Source: Dichetophora obliterata
Lineage: Eukaryota; Arthropoda; Insecta; Diptera; Sciomyzidae
Assembly (NCBI GenBank): GCA_963920525.1
Contig: OY986435.1
Span: forward strand, 266,105,299 to 266,169,298
DNA length: 64,000 nucleotides
Direction of reading: 5' to 3'
The translations under genes and the position numbers were made by a program. Under the pieces are notes generated by a model. The model made no database searches. It had not been told where the DNA came from and was given only the letters and a program-made list of their open reading frames with translations. Positions 12,605 through 24,250 of the stretch are shown here, piece by piece. Position 1 is the stretch's first letter, and every line of letters starts with the position of its first letter.

Positions 12605-13204
12605 TTGAAGGTCAATAAGGGCTGTGTTATGGTGGCGGTCATATGATCCTCAGTCATGTGTTTTCATGCTAAAACACAAATGCTGCGAATAATCTCTTTC
12701 ACACTAGTAAACAGTGTAGATTACAAAAGAGGATTTTCTTAATCTTGTTTGTTTTAATCTAGTATGTAAACGTAGTATTCTTGTTTGCACTAGTGTGTAA
12801 GAGATTAATTTTAACATTTCGTTGCTTCTTTTTATTTTGTTTTAGGTTAGGGCTATGTTATGGTGGCGGTCAAAGGCACGTCATAAGTTGTTTTTGTTTC
12901 AATGTAAATGGCCCAAAATACACTGTAGTGCTCAGTCTGCGTGAGCAGTCAGTTTTTCAGAAACACAGTGCACTGGTCAGTCTGAGTGAAACCAGTTTTG
13001 TTTTGTGTACATGATCTGTGTTTGATTCTATTGGTGTAGGCATTTCCTATAGTGTATTTTGGGCCAATAAGAACTTTGAGAGAATGAGCAAAATCATGGC
13101 AAGTTGCGTTGTGAATTTATTCACATCATATGTGTTTTAGCATGAAAACACATGACTGGGGATTATATGACCTCCACCATAACATAGCCCTTATAGACCT
13201 TCAA
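12605..13204. repeat. foldback/MITE with about 80-bp arms
   Basis: The arms at 12605-12690 and 13122-13204 are close inverted copies (blocks TAAGGGCTGTGTTATGGTGG, GGTCATATGATCC and CATGTGTTTTCATGC). A third partial copy of the arm (AGGGCTATGTTATGGTGGCG) lies near 12848 in the middle. The interior has no ORF with family features. The target duplication is unclear. Confidence 0.75.
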
Positions 13205-14300
13205 TAAGTCAGTTTTCTTTATTCCCACTTGCAATGTTGCAGTTTTTAAGAAATTCCCAATATTTACAGACTTGCATAATCTATGGCTAATCTAATAAAA
13301 TCAAACAAGATTAAGGAGTTAATCTCGTCGAGGTCCTTAACCTCGTTTTAATCTCTATATGTAAAAGTAGTATAAGAAAAAATCTATTGTATAAGGCTGT
13401 TAGTATATAGCAACGTAGCATAACGCCTTGATTTCTTACACCACAGTTGGAGTCCCTTGAAAAAAATGTGTTTTCGTTTCTACAGAAAATTCCCAATATT
13501 GTCGTTAGGCCAGTATATTTATGAATAATTTCCCACAAACGTATGAAAAAATTCCATTTTAAAATTTTTAAAAATCTCTAAAATATCTTTTAAAGTTCAT
13601 GTTCGTAAACATAAACATACAATATTTGTTATAACTAATGTTACCAACTATACTCACTTTTCAAGTATCCTACTTATTTTTCAGCTTCATATCCCAATTA
13701 ACAATTTTAGCCATATATTGATTCTTTCAAAGCTTATAGTGCTATCTTATACATCAGCAAGCTTCAACTATAGCTTTAGTCGCACTACTAAAGCTTTTGC
13801 AGAGAATATAAAAGGCTACTTTCATGATTTTAAAAGCACTATTTTTACTTCATATGAAGGTAAAAGTAGCTGTCAGCTTTTAAAAGAGTCCCTGTCAAAC
13901 CCAAATAAGAGCTCTTAAGCTCTAGTTTAAGTATGCTGTGTTAAAAATAAACTCAAAAAACATTTAAAATTTGATAAGTATTTGTGATGATTAGAATGAC
14001 AAATAAATTAAATAAATAATAAAGTGATTAATATATCAGACTAAAAATATGTTCGTGTATTCATTACATGCTGCGAATATCGGTGCGCTTTTCAGTTTAT
14101 CGGAAACGTGAATGTAGTACTTCGAAAAAATACTATGGGATTTTTTAAAAACTAGCATATAAATTTATTAAAAATAGTTAAACATGTTTAACATTCCTTA
14201 AAACCAACTAAAGATGATTTCAATACTTTATTCCTATATATAAATATCATAGAAATCATAAAAAATGTTTGATATTATATTATTAGCTATAATATTAAAG
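13205..14300. other. gene-free AT-rich stretch
   Basis: No coding gene seen. Around 13285-13380, a phrase with AATCAAACAAGATTAAG and AATCTCTATATGTAAAAGTAG resembles, inverted, sequence near 12720-12790 inside the preceding foldback. It is probably a fragment of the same or a linked repeat. Confidence 0.4.
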
Positions 14301-14403
14301 TTTTTTCTAAATGACCTTGTTATTTATTATGTTGATTTTATATGATTTAAATACAAATTCTAAATGTTTGATAGTTTAAATCATACTTGATTTTTAATAC
14401 AAA

Positions 14404-14635
14404 TTCTAGTTGTTAGATAGTTTAAAATCGTTTATTGAGCTTAAGGTCAAAGTTGGAACAATTAATTGTGCTAACGAATCTTTCCAAAGAAACAACAACG
14501 TTTTTTCAATATGAAAAGGAAAAAATCACTTGCTGATTTAATTGCAATTTCGGCCCTGCTAAAGGCTTCATCAGAAATCTTTGTGATACCCGTGCAAGCG
14601 TGCACTAGCGCACTGCACCACAGAGGCGAATTGTT
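14404..14635 (-). repeat. tRNA-derived SINE, copy 1
   Basis: Read on the minus strand, the head GCCTCTGTGGTGCAGTGCGC resembles a tRNA-type A box. It is followed by the body ATCACAAAGATTTCTGATGA, a GGGCCGAAATTGCAATTAAA block, TTTCCTTTTCATATTGAAAA, and an end near AAGCTCAATAAACGATTTTA. The same body occurs at 46.4 kb and 22.8 kb. The B box is weak here but clear in the 46.4-kb copy. RNA polymerase III transcription and LINE-assisted retroposition are the known mode for such elements. Confidence 0.75.
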
Positions 14636-15837
14636 CTAACAAGCTATCATGAATTTGTATTTAAAATCAAGTATGATTTAAATACAAATTCTAAATATTT
14701 GATATTTGATATAAAATCAACATAAAGATTCAAATTTTTAATTTCAGTTGAAATATTTATTTCTTTAATTTTTCTTTAATAGTATCAAATTTGATCCTAA
14801 TAAAGAATTAGGGATTCATTTGAAACAAGGAGTAGGGTTAAAATATTTTCTACAAAGAAAACTGTGAAGACCAATAAATCTGATCTTATGAACATGTTTA
14901 GATGCTTCTCTATTTGCTTTCCATTGCAGGATATAAAAATAATGAAGATAAAGTTCAATTGTAATGACAAGACGAGTGGCTCAGTAAATACTAAACGTCT
15001 GCACAAATGCACTCGTTTTTTCTACAACAGTAGAGCCAACAGTGCCGAGTTCAGAACATAACATAACTCTGTTAAGTCAAGCAGAACATAACCAATTCAT
15101 TAAACGACAAGAACCGAGCAGTGCAGAGCACTCGTCGGATTCAAAACAGAACTTGTTCGCCGCTTGCTTCACCAGAACACGATGTTATTCGTTCTATAAA
15201 ACAAAATTGATTGATAACAGCGAGAAAAGCATCGATCACACCTAACGCAGCAGAACATTGGCAAAGAGATTAAGGGCTATTAATTTCATGCAAATGCAAG
15301 TTTTTACTGGGCATCTTAAAGCGCAAATGGTTAAGTTATCTTTGCGAATCCCAAAATTCCTTCTAAATGGCATTCAATAGTTAGTGCATATTTTTAAATA
15401 TTTTGTAATAAATGCATGGTTTTGCATATTTTACAAAAAATGCTTGTTTTTGCATATTAATTGCGTATATTTTTTATACAATAAATTCATGTGGTTTTTG
15501 CATATTTTGCTTTTTTTGATTTGCAACCATTAAAATTCAATACGAAATATGTTGGAAAAAGATAACTTTGAATTATTAGGTATGTACTTTTAAATGCTCT
15601 TTATTTTTTTTATAAATGAATTTTATATGTATTTAAAAACTAATTGTTTTTTTAATTAAATGCAATATTTATTTTTTAACCGATAATAAAAAATAAGAAA
15701 AATGTTTTTAATTGCATATTTTACCTTTTTTAAGAGGTATATTAAATATTTAAGAGTTTTAAGTGCATATTATATGCCCATATTTTCGATTTTTATGTTC
15801 AAATCGTGATATTTTGCAAATTTAAGTATTATTTTAT
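14636..15837. other. AT-rich repeats around SINE; TTTGCATATT motif cluster
   Basis: At 14640-14740 and again, inverted, at 14300-14400 there is a related AT-rich sequence (ATTTGTATTTAAAATCAAG). It also accompanies the SINE at 46.6 kb, suggesting a composite repeat. Between 15400 and 15780 the phrase TTTGCATATT recurs several times. No coding gene is visible. Confidence 0.4.
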
Positions 15838-16686
15838 GTGATTTCGGAGGGTATTTTTTCCATCATTTTAACTCGAATTTTTTAGAAATATTTAAGGTAA
15901 TAGAAAAATAACGCCAGTATTTTATGCCAGGGCCGTAGTCAGGATTTACCAATGGGAGGGGTTCTTGATGAAATTTTTTTTCAAAATTAATATATAGGTA
16001 CAATTATTTGTTTCATTTAATTTTTACTTTAAGTTTGCAAGAACTATTACACCAGCCAATATATTTACGAAAAACATGAATTTTGGAGGTTTTCGCAAAA
16101 TGGCTTAGCTCACTGGCGATTATCGTAAAACAAAAGATACAAAATTTGTTGATATTTCGTTGGATAATCTCAAAGTTTTTGCTCCGCTACCGCACATGAC
16201 ACGATAGTGTTGATATATGGATTGAAGAGCTGATATTTTTTTTAAAATACACAATGATATTTTTAATTTAATGATGAATAGTTCAGATTCTAGATCAATA
16301 GTACTAAACACGTACCAAAAACGTTAAGCACCCTGTAAATTGAAAATGTTACAATATAGGAGGATACTGAGTACAGATTTGAAACCAGGGTTAAATGGAC
16401 ATATACGAATAAGAATGGGTTTACCAGATACGAAATTTGTAGACTAGTATTATTTATCCAAACATATCTGAATATAAGAAGACTGCTATTATTTTGTTCG
16501 CAACTGTATATAAAATATAAAAAACTAAACGTAAAATTGAAATGAAACATATAATTGTCCCTATATTTTAATTTTTAAATAAATTTACTGACTAAGGCCC
16601 TGGCATAAAATACTGGCGTTAATTTTCAATTACCTTAAATATTTTTACAAAATTAGATTTGAAATGATGACCCTCCGAAATCACAT
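15838..16686. repeat. inverted-repeat element, about 0.85 kb
   Basis: The arms at about 15838-15945 and 16578-16686 pair. They share TGATTTCGGAGGG at the outer end, ATTTAAGGTAAT in the middle and AACGCCAGTATTTTATGCCA plus GGGCC toward the inside. The middle (about 630 bp) has no recognisable protein. This is a non-autonomous DNA element of unknown family. Confidence 0.7.
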
Positions 16687-17495
16687 TTTTTTAGTAGATC
16701 ATTCAGTTTTACTAAGATATACCACAAAATAATAACAATGAAAAACATAAACATCATCGCAATAGACCAAAAACAACACCAATACTACCATAAACAACAA
16801 CGCCAACAACAAACGTAATCACATCATTACTAGTAATCATATTTACAAATTAATAATCATTATAATCATCAGCAGAAAAAACAACAATAACAACAATCCA
16901 ACATCATAAGAATGCAAGAAACAATAATCAACAAAACTACCACCAATAGTAACAGTAAAAACAAGAAAATATCCCCATAAGCAACACAATAAAATTTAAT
17001 TAATTTTTTTGTTGTTACTTCAATTTAATTTTATTTTTAATTCTTTAATAACTTTTATAAGTTATTAAAGAAAGTTATTTAATAACTAAATATTGTAAAA
17101 ATTAAAAAAAGCTTCGGTTCAAAAATAAATTTTTATAATAAATTAAAAAGTCTCTTTATTATAATTTCAATAAATAATAGGAAAATCCTTTTTTTTGGCG
17201 TTTTAGATAATTTGTACTTCAGAAGGAAATGCAGAAACTATGAAACCTAAACAACACATCATAACTCCAAACGTTCTGCTGTTGATCACATAACATTCAA
17301 GTCATTAAGTTCTGCTGCTCTCTTCTGTCTACTCAAGCATAACATTGATTCGGTTTTCTTTTGTTTTTGTTCTGCTCACGCGACGAGTGTTATCTGTAGT
17401 GTTACGTTTGTTCTAATTAATGAAAGCCAAACATAACCAACGCTTGCTCCACAAATCAGTGTTCTGAAATGCATTTCAAGCGCACTCGTGCAGAG
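16687..17495. other. gene-free; CAA/CAT-rich low complexity
   Basis: 16735-16990 is a purine/C-rich low-complexity run of CAACAA, CATCAT and ATAACA words without a long open frame. 17230-17490 contains several GTTCTGCT/AACATAAC words, also seen near 15040-15110. No gene was found. Confidence 0.4.
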
Positions 17496-17947
17496 TAGGG
17501 ATGTGAGTGGCAAAAATACATCGATGTATTTCTTCGTTTCGATGCATCGAAATGTACATCGATATTTTTCGATGCATCGGAGGGCATACATCGATGCATC
17601 GATTTGCATAGAATTTTCCAGATATTATAAAATTGTATACAATTTAAAATTAAATACTATAACTGAGATAATTGTGTTTCTAACGGACTATTGAATCAAG
17701 TAAAATACTTTTTCAAAACTTTTTCACTTCGTTTTTCAAAAAACCGCCAAACCACACTTTTTGGAGCCATTTCAATTTGTTGGTCAAATTCGCTCACTTT
17801 GCACAATTGAAAAACTGAAATGGCGATTTAATGTACTAGAGATGTCAGTTTACAAAAAACATCGATATATCGATGCATGGACTTATTATACATCGAGTGG
17901 ATAATTTTCGATATTTTCGATGCATCGATGTTTTTCCGACATCCCTA
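17496..17947. repeat. hAT-type MITE rich in ATCGATG
   Basis: A 452-bp element with ends TAGGGATGT at left and, on the other strand, TAGGGATGTCGG at right. It is flanked by a perfect 8-bp duplication GTGCAGAG (17488-17495 and 17948-17955). Near both ends are many CATCGATG-type palindromic words (for example ATGCATCGATG), which look like subterminal transposase-binding repeats. No transposase ORF is present, so it is non-autonomous. Confidence 0.9.
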
Positions 17948-18080
17948 GTGCAGAGGTTTAGTAAATACGAAATAAATTGCTGCAAAATTAAAAAAAAACC
18001 GAACAAGAGCTTTTAAGTTTTCAACTTTATATGTATTTTGTAAAGGAAACTACAAACACGATTTTTTCGAATTAGTTTTT

Positions 18081-18708
18081 ATTGATGCTACACCAAAATA
18101 AGATTTATAATTTAAGATTTATTAATAGACTAATTCTTAAACTGGATAATGATGAATTTAAAATTCTATAGTTAATGAAACATTTTTGATAATTATGCAT
18201 AAATCTATTCTTTATATCTATATTAAAATGCCGCCAATTGGCTAAATATTTTTAATACCGTTCCATGATTATAAAATTTTAAAATAAAACAAGTATTACT
18301 ATAATGTTATCGATTAAAAATACAAAATACACGCATATAAAATATTTTCGACTTCATCATAAGCTATTTACCTACTTATCGTTAACTAGCTCAATATTAC
18401 AGTTACATTAGCTTAATGTAAAAATGAGACATAATACTATAGAAACGTAAATGAAATCGCACATTGAAGCAAAAGTTAGCTAGCTTAAAATAAATTACAT
18501 TTAAGGACATTATATTTACAATTTACGTATTTTTTACATTTTTAAAACTTAAAAAGAACAGAAAAGTTATTTTTTTCTCAAAAATATAACGATAAACAAA
18601 CGAAACTGTACCCTGCTTATTTACACGCACGAACACATATCGCTCAAACTGAGCAGAGCATTAAAAGTTGTTAAACATAAACTGTTCCATGAACAGGCTT
18701 TCCGAGTG
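18081..18708 (-). other. likely 3' UTR of the Sp-family gene
   Basis: AT-rich, ORF-free sequence immediately downstream (minus strand) of the stop codon at 18709. Candidate AATAAA signals on the minus strand occur near 18118, among others. The true cleavage site cannot be decided from sequence alone. Confidence 0.35.
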
Positions 18709-20344
18709 CTAGTTGGAGTTGTCGCCGAATTCGCTGACGGTTATCATCATTTTCTCATCGTCTGCACTGTCTTCTTGATAGCTGTCCGAAGACAATTCCG
18801 GCGACTGGCTGAGCATGTCATTCAAATTTCCAGCGGACACGCCCAGCGCACCGCCTGAGGCACAAGCCATGCCTCCAGTTGGACCAGCAACCGAAGCCGA
18901 AGTACTGGGAACCTCAATGGTGACAAAACCGTTCGCCGCTGAAATACCTTTCGTATCGGTTATAGCCACAGTCGCAGATGTACCATCTGAATTTAAGCCA
19001 TCAAGTTCCTTTTCTTGCTTGATGTTCACGTCCATTAGATTGAGCGGTGAGCGTGCCTTGAAGTGCGTTTTGATATGCTTGGAGAGGTGGTCGCTGCGCA
19101 TGAATTTCTTATTGCATTCTCTGCACTGAAAACGTTTCTCGCCCGTGTGCGTGCGCCGATGACGCTGCAACTCATCGGAGCGCGTAAAGCGTTTTCCGCA
19201 GAATAGCCAGGAGCAGACGAACGGCCTTTCACCGGTGTGCCAACGTAGGTGGGCGCGCAAATGTGAGGTCTTACCGTAGACTTTGTTGCAGCCGGGTATG
19301 TGACAGATATGTTGTTTCTTGCGGTCTGTATGTTTGTCACCTTCGGTACAATTGGGGCAGGTACAAGCTACACGCTTTAGGCGCGGCTTGATTTCTATGC
19401 TATCGTTGACGTTGATGTTAACGTTCACAGATGTTTGATTCTGTGAAAGCTGCGAAGACTGGGCGTTGGTGGGCTGAGCAGCGGCGATGGTGATTTGTGT
19501 AGAGGTCGCAATGGGTGCAGCTTGGACAGCCGACGCAGTAGCTGCAGTTGTTACAATGTTGCCCGTAGTTTGCTGCGGCTTTAGGAGTGCACGTGACGTG
19601 GTGGTGTTCGCAGTGCTGGATGAGCTTACAATACCAGCGGGTATGACAGTAAATGTCTGTGGTTGGGAAGAGGTTGTTATTTGAATGGTGTTGATGGAAG
19701 CAGCAGCTGGTGCTTCGGCTGAAGAGGCGGATTGTTGTGTGGGATGCTGCTGTGTTTGTAGTTGCTGCTGTTGTTGCTGCTGCTGTAGCTGTTGCAGTTG
19801 CTGCTGTTGTTGAATGCTTGCCGCCACCGAAGAAGGTACAACCCACTTTATGTTGTCGGGTGGCTCTTGTTTGATGTTAGTGATTAGAGTTTGTGCTATT
19901 TGTGGGGGACTTTGCAGCTCCTGCTTGGGCTGCACAGTTGACGCTGAAACAGGCGTGGCTATCTGAGGTTGTTGCTGTTGCTGTAATTGGGCATGCGGCT
20001 GTTGTTGCTGCTGGGCTTGAGCAGCGGCGATAACCTGTTGGAAGCCTTGTAGGTGGGCTGGCAATTGTTGCGCTTGTATAATCTGGACATTACCAATGCC
20101 GGGTATGTTTTGAATGGGAAGCGCCTGCAGCCCAGTCATATTTTGTATATTCTGCAGATGAATGAGATTTGTGCCACCTATAGATGTGGCTTGTGTGGGT
20201 GCAGCTGTGCGCAACTGGGTAGGAATGACTGTCAGTTGCTGACCTTGGGCATTGGTTATGGTAATGGGCTGGTTTGTGGGAATCTGTGCGCCCGATTCAT
20301 TTGCTGCATTGATGGCGTTTATAATTTGCTGCTGCTGATGTTGT

Positions 20345-20382
<38 letters not shown>

Positions 20383-21903
20383 TTGACTGTTTTGTATCTG
20401 TTGTTGCTGCTGTGCCGTCGTAGTAGGCTGCTGAGAAACATTATGTTGCTGGTGCTGCTGTGCCACCTGCGCCGGATTCTGTATTTGTATAATATTCGCA
20501 TTTGGCGGCAAGCCGTGTGATGCATGGTAGCCCATGGCATTGAGTGGCGCCAGTTGAACCTGTTGGATCTGTCCACTTGGCGTCACTATGTTGGCTATTT
20601 GCGCAAACTGTGGAATTATTTGCATCTGAGACTGTTGCAGTGGCGTCGGCACTTGTAACGATTGGGCAGACAATATGTTCGGCATACCGCCAAATGTTTG
20701 CAACGGCACATGTACGGTTTGGTATATGGTTTGACCGTTGCCTGTCTGTATGGGTATCTGTACCGCCACAGTCTGTTGCACTGCTGAAGCCTGTTGCAAC
20801 TGTTGTGGAAATTGAACAAGCTGAGGCACGACGCTGGCGGTAGAAGAGCCCGCCGGTCTGAGCTGAATGTTTTGTAGATTCTGAATATTTTGCAAAGTTT
20901 GACCGTTTTCCAGTTTTATGGTAGAGTTGAGACCAGAACCAGACAGTAAGCCGTTGAAGTTGCCCAGCAGACCGTTAGCTGCAGCTACAGCTGTCGGAAT
21001 TTGCAGATTGGTGCCAGGTATGGTGATAGTGCTGGGAAGAGTGGTGGTCGTTGGTGCGGTTGCAACCGATTGTTGATTAGGAGTTGCTGCACCTGAGCTG
21101 TTTGCGGCTCCAGCATTGCTATTGCCAGCGGCGTTACTGGCTGTTGGTTGCGACTGCTGCTGTGCCTGCTGGTGATTTTGCTGGTGCTGATTTTGCTGTT
21201 GCTGATTTTGCTGCTGCTGTTGCTGCTGCAGAATCTGTAGCTGTTGCTGTTGATTGCTGAGATTGGAAACATTCGATATGGGTATCTGTATGTTGGTGCC
21301 TGGTATTGTGATGACAGCCTGTTCGGTGGCGGGTATTTGAACAGTTTGTCCCAAATTCTGTATAAATTGGGTTGCTGGTTGCAGCTGCATGCCACTGGCA
21401 TTAGCAGCGCGTATAATCTGTCCATTTGGTGTTATAAATGCCTGTTGACCATTGAAGTTTATTGATTGTGCGGTGGAGAGTTGAGCATTAAGATTTGGAA
21501 TAAAGATAGCCTCCTGTCCATCGATTGTTACCGTCTGCATGGGTTGTACAATTTGAAACATATTTTGTGGTATTCCACCATGTCCCTGTGATTGCTGTTG
21601 TGGTTGCGTCTGCTGTATAATCTGGCCATTAGCTGTTTGCACATATTGCGGCTGAAGTTGTTGCAATTGTTGCAGGTTTATAATTTGTTGCATTTGAGCA
21701 TTTCCTACAGTCTGCTGCGTTTGTGGCGTGCCCGTTGCATTCAAGAAAGTTGCTTTCACTTGGGCCGTTGGAGTCACTGACGCTTGCTGCTGCTGTGCTT
21801 GCTGCTGCTGATTTTGAGTGGGTGCGGTTTGGGCAGCGTTTTGGCCAGTTGTTGTCCCACTACCAATGCTACCACCTAGTGCACTATTTTTAAACTGCAT
21901 CAT
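18709..21903 (-). CDS. Spps: Sp-family C2H2 zinc-finger factor (Spps-like)
   Basis: 1064 residues in one uninterrupted exon. Residues about 1-830 are glutamine-rich, with many polyQ runs and repeated [19 protein letters not shown] phrases, as in Sp1 transactivation domains. A Btd box (VACTCPNC) sits near 840-850. Three C2H2 fingers follow from about 864 to 949 ([59 protein letters not shown]). They carry the KTSHLRA, RSDELQR and RSDHLSK recognition helices of Sp factors binding GC/GT boxes. The acidic tail contains [16 protein letters not shown]. In Drosophila, Spps is a nuclear GC-box binder that works with Polycomb response elements. The Q-rich length and single-exon layout favour Spps over btd or Sp1, which have shorter or differently built N-termini. 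The start is the first Met after an upstream stop in frame ([11 protein letters not shown]). Confidence 0.9.
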
Positions 21904-22174
21904 TATAAAATATAATTTGTCTTAAATAAATTTAGTTCATTTTACACCAGTTTTTTCTTTTTTGCTTTTCGTCTTACACTTGTTTAAAAAAAAACCCATA
22001 AAGTTTACCAGCTTGCTAGACAATCACTCACATTTGTTTGCTATAAGCTATGCAAAATTTTATTTGAAACAATATATTTTATTTATTAACATGATAGGTT
22101 GTTTCTTTTTAAGGTTCAAAACAATTATTTAGCAATTTATGGTAGAAATTTGTTTACTATTCTTTCGTGGCGCG

Positions 22175-22182
22175 GCCATTAT
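22175..22182 (+). promoter_or_regulatory. Pho/YY1-type motif upstream of the Sp gene
   Basis: GCCATTAT fits the Drosophila Pleiohomeotic consensus GCCATHWY exactly. It lies in a local GC-rich patch (GTGGCGCGGCCATTATGG) about 270 bp upstream of the Spps-like start codon. This could be in the promoter or 5' UTR. A single 8-mer match is weak evidence by itself. Confidence 0.3.
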
Positions 22183-22183
22183 G

Positions 22184-22784
22184 GATAAAAACTTAGTGAA
22201 AAAAATGCTGCCAACTCACTGACTGCTTGTCATTGGCTGCAGTGCAGCCAAACATGTTAGGTGGAGGGTATGTTCACTGAGCTTAGCCACAAAATAATAT
22301 TTCCAATAAAACAGAAAACAAATATCATTACAACACGTAACATCTCCACAAGGCATAGCACATGCCATCATAAACATCAAGGCATGAGCACCAACTGTCA
22401 AAATATGTCACAGTATTCCTATGCCATGGTATGTTAGTTGAAATATTTTAATTCCAAAGAAATTAAGGTATGCAGTACAGTAACTCGTTTCTGCAATATC
22501 AATAGAGAACTTCTCTATAGCTTCAAACATTCACCAAATTTTTATCAATCGTTGAGACTTTAGTGTTTCAAAATGGAAAAAATTTCGCCAGACAAAAAAA
22601 TGTTGAATGCTGCTACTTATACGATAATAACAGAAGAATTTTTAATATTCATACCTGCACCAAAGTCAACAAAAAATACGTCAGATATCAAATAATTTTA
22701 AGACTGAATAAGAATGTTTCGCAAATGCAACCCTATAATTGGCAAACTATCCAAGGACAGTATGCGTACCTACCACGATTGAAT
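22184..22784. other. intergenic, upstream of the Sp gene
   Basis: No coding gene is supported. The ORF at 22563-22859 runs into the SINE-like body and is not credible as a protein. The segment should include 5' regulatory sequence of the Spps-like gene. Confidence 0.4.
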
Positions 22785-22985
22785 AGTAAGCTTGTCGGCT
22801 GCGTCATCATAATTTTGGCCCTGCTAAAGGCTTCATCAAACAGCAATAAATTCAGCTAGTGATTTTTCCTTTTCATATTGAAAAACTTTGTTGTTGTTGT
22901 TTATTTGGAAAGATTCGTTAAAACAATTAATTGTTCTAACTTTAACCTAAAGCTCAATAAACGAAAGTTTTAAATTATCCAAATA
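22785..22985 (+). repeat. tRNA-derived SINE, 5'-truncated copy
   Basis: It contains the SINE body seen at 14.5 and 46.5 kb: TTTTGGCCCTGCTAAAGGCT (the matching block is inverted relative to the other copies), then TTTTTCCTTTTCATATTGAA, GGAAAGATTCGTTAAAACAA and AAGCTCAATAAACGA. The tRNA-like head is missing. The front block is in the opposite sense, so the copy is rearranged. Confidence 0.55.
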
Positions 22986-23463
22986 TATATTTTATATATA
23001 AACTTTGTATAAAAATCCTTAATAAAAAAGTTTTTTAATTTACAATATTACAAGTTTACGAAATAAGTTGCAAGTACAAGCACTCGAAGAAAATATGTCA
23101 AAAATTGAATAAAATGCAAATTAAATAAAATATTTGTGCTAAAACACGACCGAAATGTGAAATGTCAAAATTTATAACTGTCAAAATTTCATCGTCCATT
23201 TGACACAGCAAAAAAGACAAATTTATTACAACACACACAAATTTTATTCAACTTGATATTTTTTATCCTATCACGACTGAAAGTTTCTTTTTGACACAGA
23301 CCTTATGAGGTGAACTCACACAATACACGAGTTTCACCAAAGTACATAAAAAATGGAAAAAATTCATGCAGCCATATGTTTTGACGTCACAAAATGTAAG
23401 TTTCCTATCACTTTATCTCTGGTGTGCGGTGCCTCTTAAAGGAGACGAAAGGCTCCATGTCCA

Positions 23464-23964
23464 ATGCGGACCTTACACGATCAATCATTTGACATCAAGC
23501 AAGTGTACGTGTTAATTGATGCTTTCCCTTACACACATCAATCATTACGTCAAATTTGTATTCTTCATTATTTTTCATGAAACACAGACGTGCGATGAGT
23601 TAAACGGACGATTGTATCTCGCATATTGTATTACTTGCTAATAAAGTAATTATTGGCTACGCATTAAAAATAAAAGGAAAAGAGTCAATAAACTCGGACA
23701 AAAATTGTTTGACCTATTAAATTTTTGATTACCACTCTTTTCCATTTATTTTTACGCTTTTTAATACGTATTTAATAATAGCTTGATCAGCAAGTAATGC
23801 AATATGCTCGATACAATCGTCCGTTTAACTCATCGCAGGTCTGTGTTAAATAAAAAATAATGCAGAATGAAAATTTGACGATATGATTGATGTGTGTAAG
23901 GGCTAGCATCAATCCACACGTACGCATGCTGGACGTCAAATGATTGACCACGTAAGGTGCGCAT
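23464..23964. repeat. long foldback element, about 200-bp arms
   Basis: About 501 bp that is nearly one large hairpin. The left arm, from ATGCGGACCTTACACGATCA, and the right arm, from ATGCGCACCTTACGTGGTCA on the other strand, stay aligned for about 190-200 bp. The alignment runs through GATTGATGCT, ATTACGTCAAATTTG, GATGAGTTAAACGGACGATT and ATTACTTGCT. Arm divergence is perhaps 10-15 percent by eye. No ORF. This is a foldback-type non-autonomous element. Confidence 0.85.
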
Positions 23965-23983
23965 TACTATTTAAGTTTTCAAT

Positions 23984-24154
23984 GGCTGCATTCTATCCGA
24001 AAAAGCGCTCAGGTAGAGAAGTAACATGTTGCGAAACTTTCGGGCTGAATGGTATTCACCCACAGAACATGTTTCTTGAGTTGTCACAATTTATAAAGCG
24101 AAAATATTTTATGCTACTTCGCTACCTGAGCGCTTTTTCGGATAGAATGTGGCC
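23984..24154. repeat. short MITE with 3-bp AAT duplication
   Basis: A 171-bp element. The left end is GGCTGCATTCTATCCGAAAA and the right end on the opposite strand is GGCCACATTCTATCCGAAAA. The arms continue through AGCGCTCAGGTAG to about 38 bp. It is flanked by AAT (23981-23983 and 24155-24157). A GGC start with a 3-bp A/T duplication fits PIF/Harbinger-type elements. Confidence 0.8.
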
Positions 24155-24250
24155 AATTTCGCAAACATTGAATTGCAGTGCTTCCACAAACGAACAAGAT
24201 GACGACTTACCAATGTTCGACACTTATGTTCGTGCAGTGAAAATTTAAAA

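Noticed and set aside
16735..16990. CAA/CAT-rich tract as a coding low-complexity exon or CRISPR-like array
   Set aside because: No regular repeat-spacer spacing, stops in all frames, simple low-complexity sequence.
18815..21780. Many ORFs on the opposite strand or in other frames across the Sp-family gene
   Set aside because: They are by-products of the Q-codon-rich gene (CAG/CAA repeats read as Leu, Ala or Ser runs) and have no independent features.
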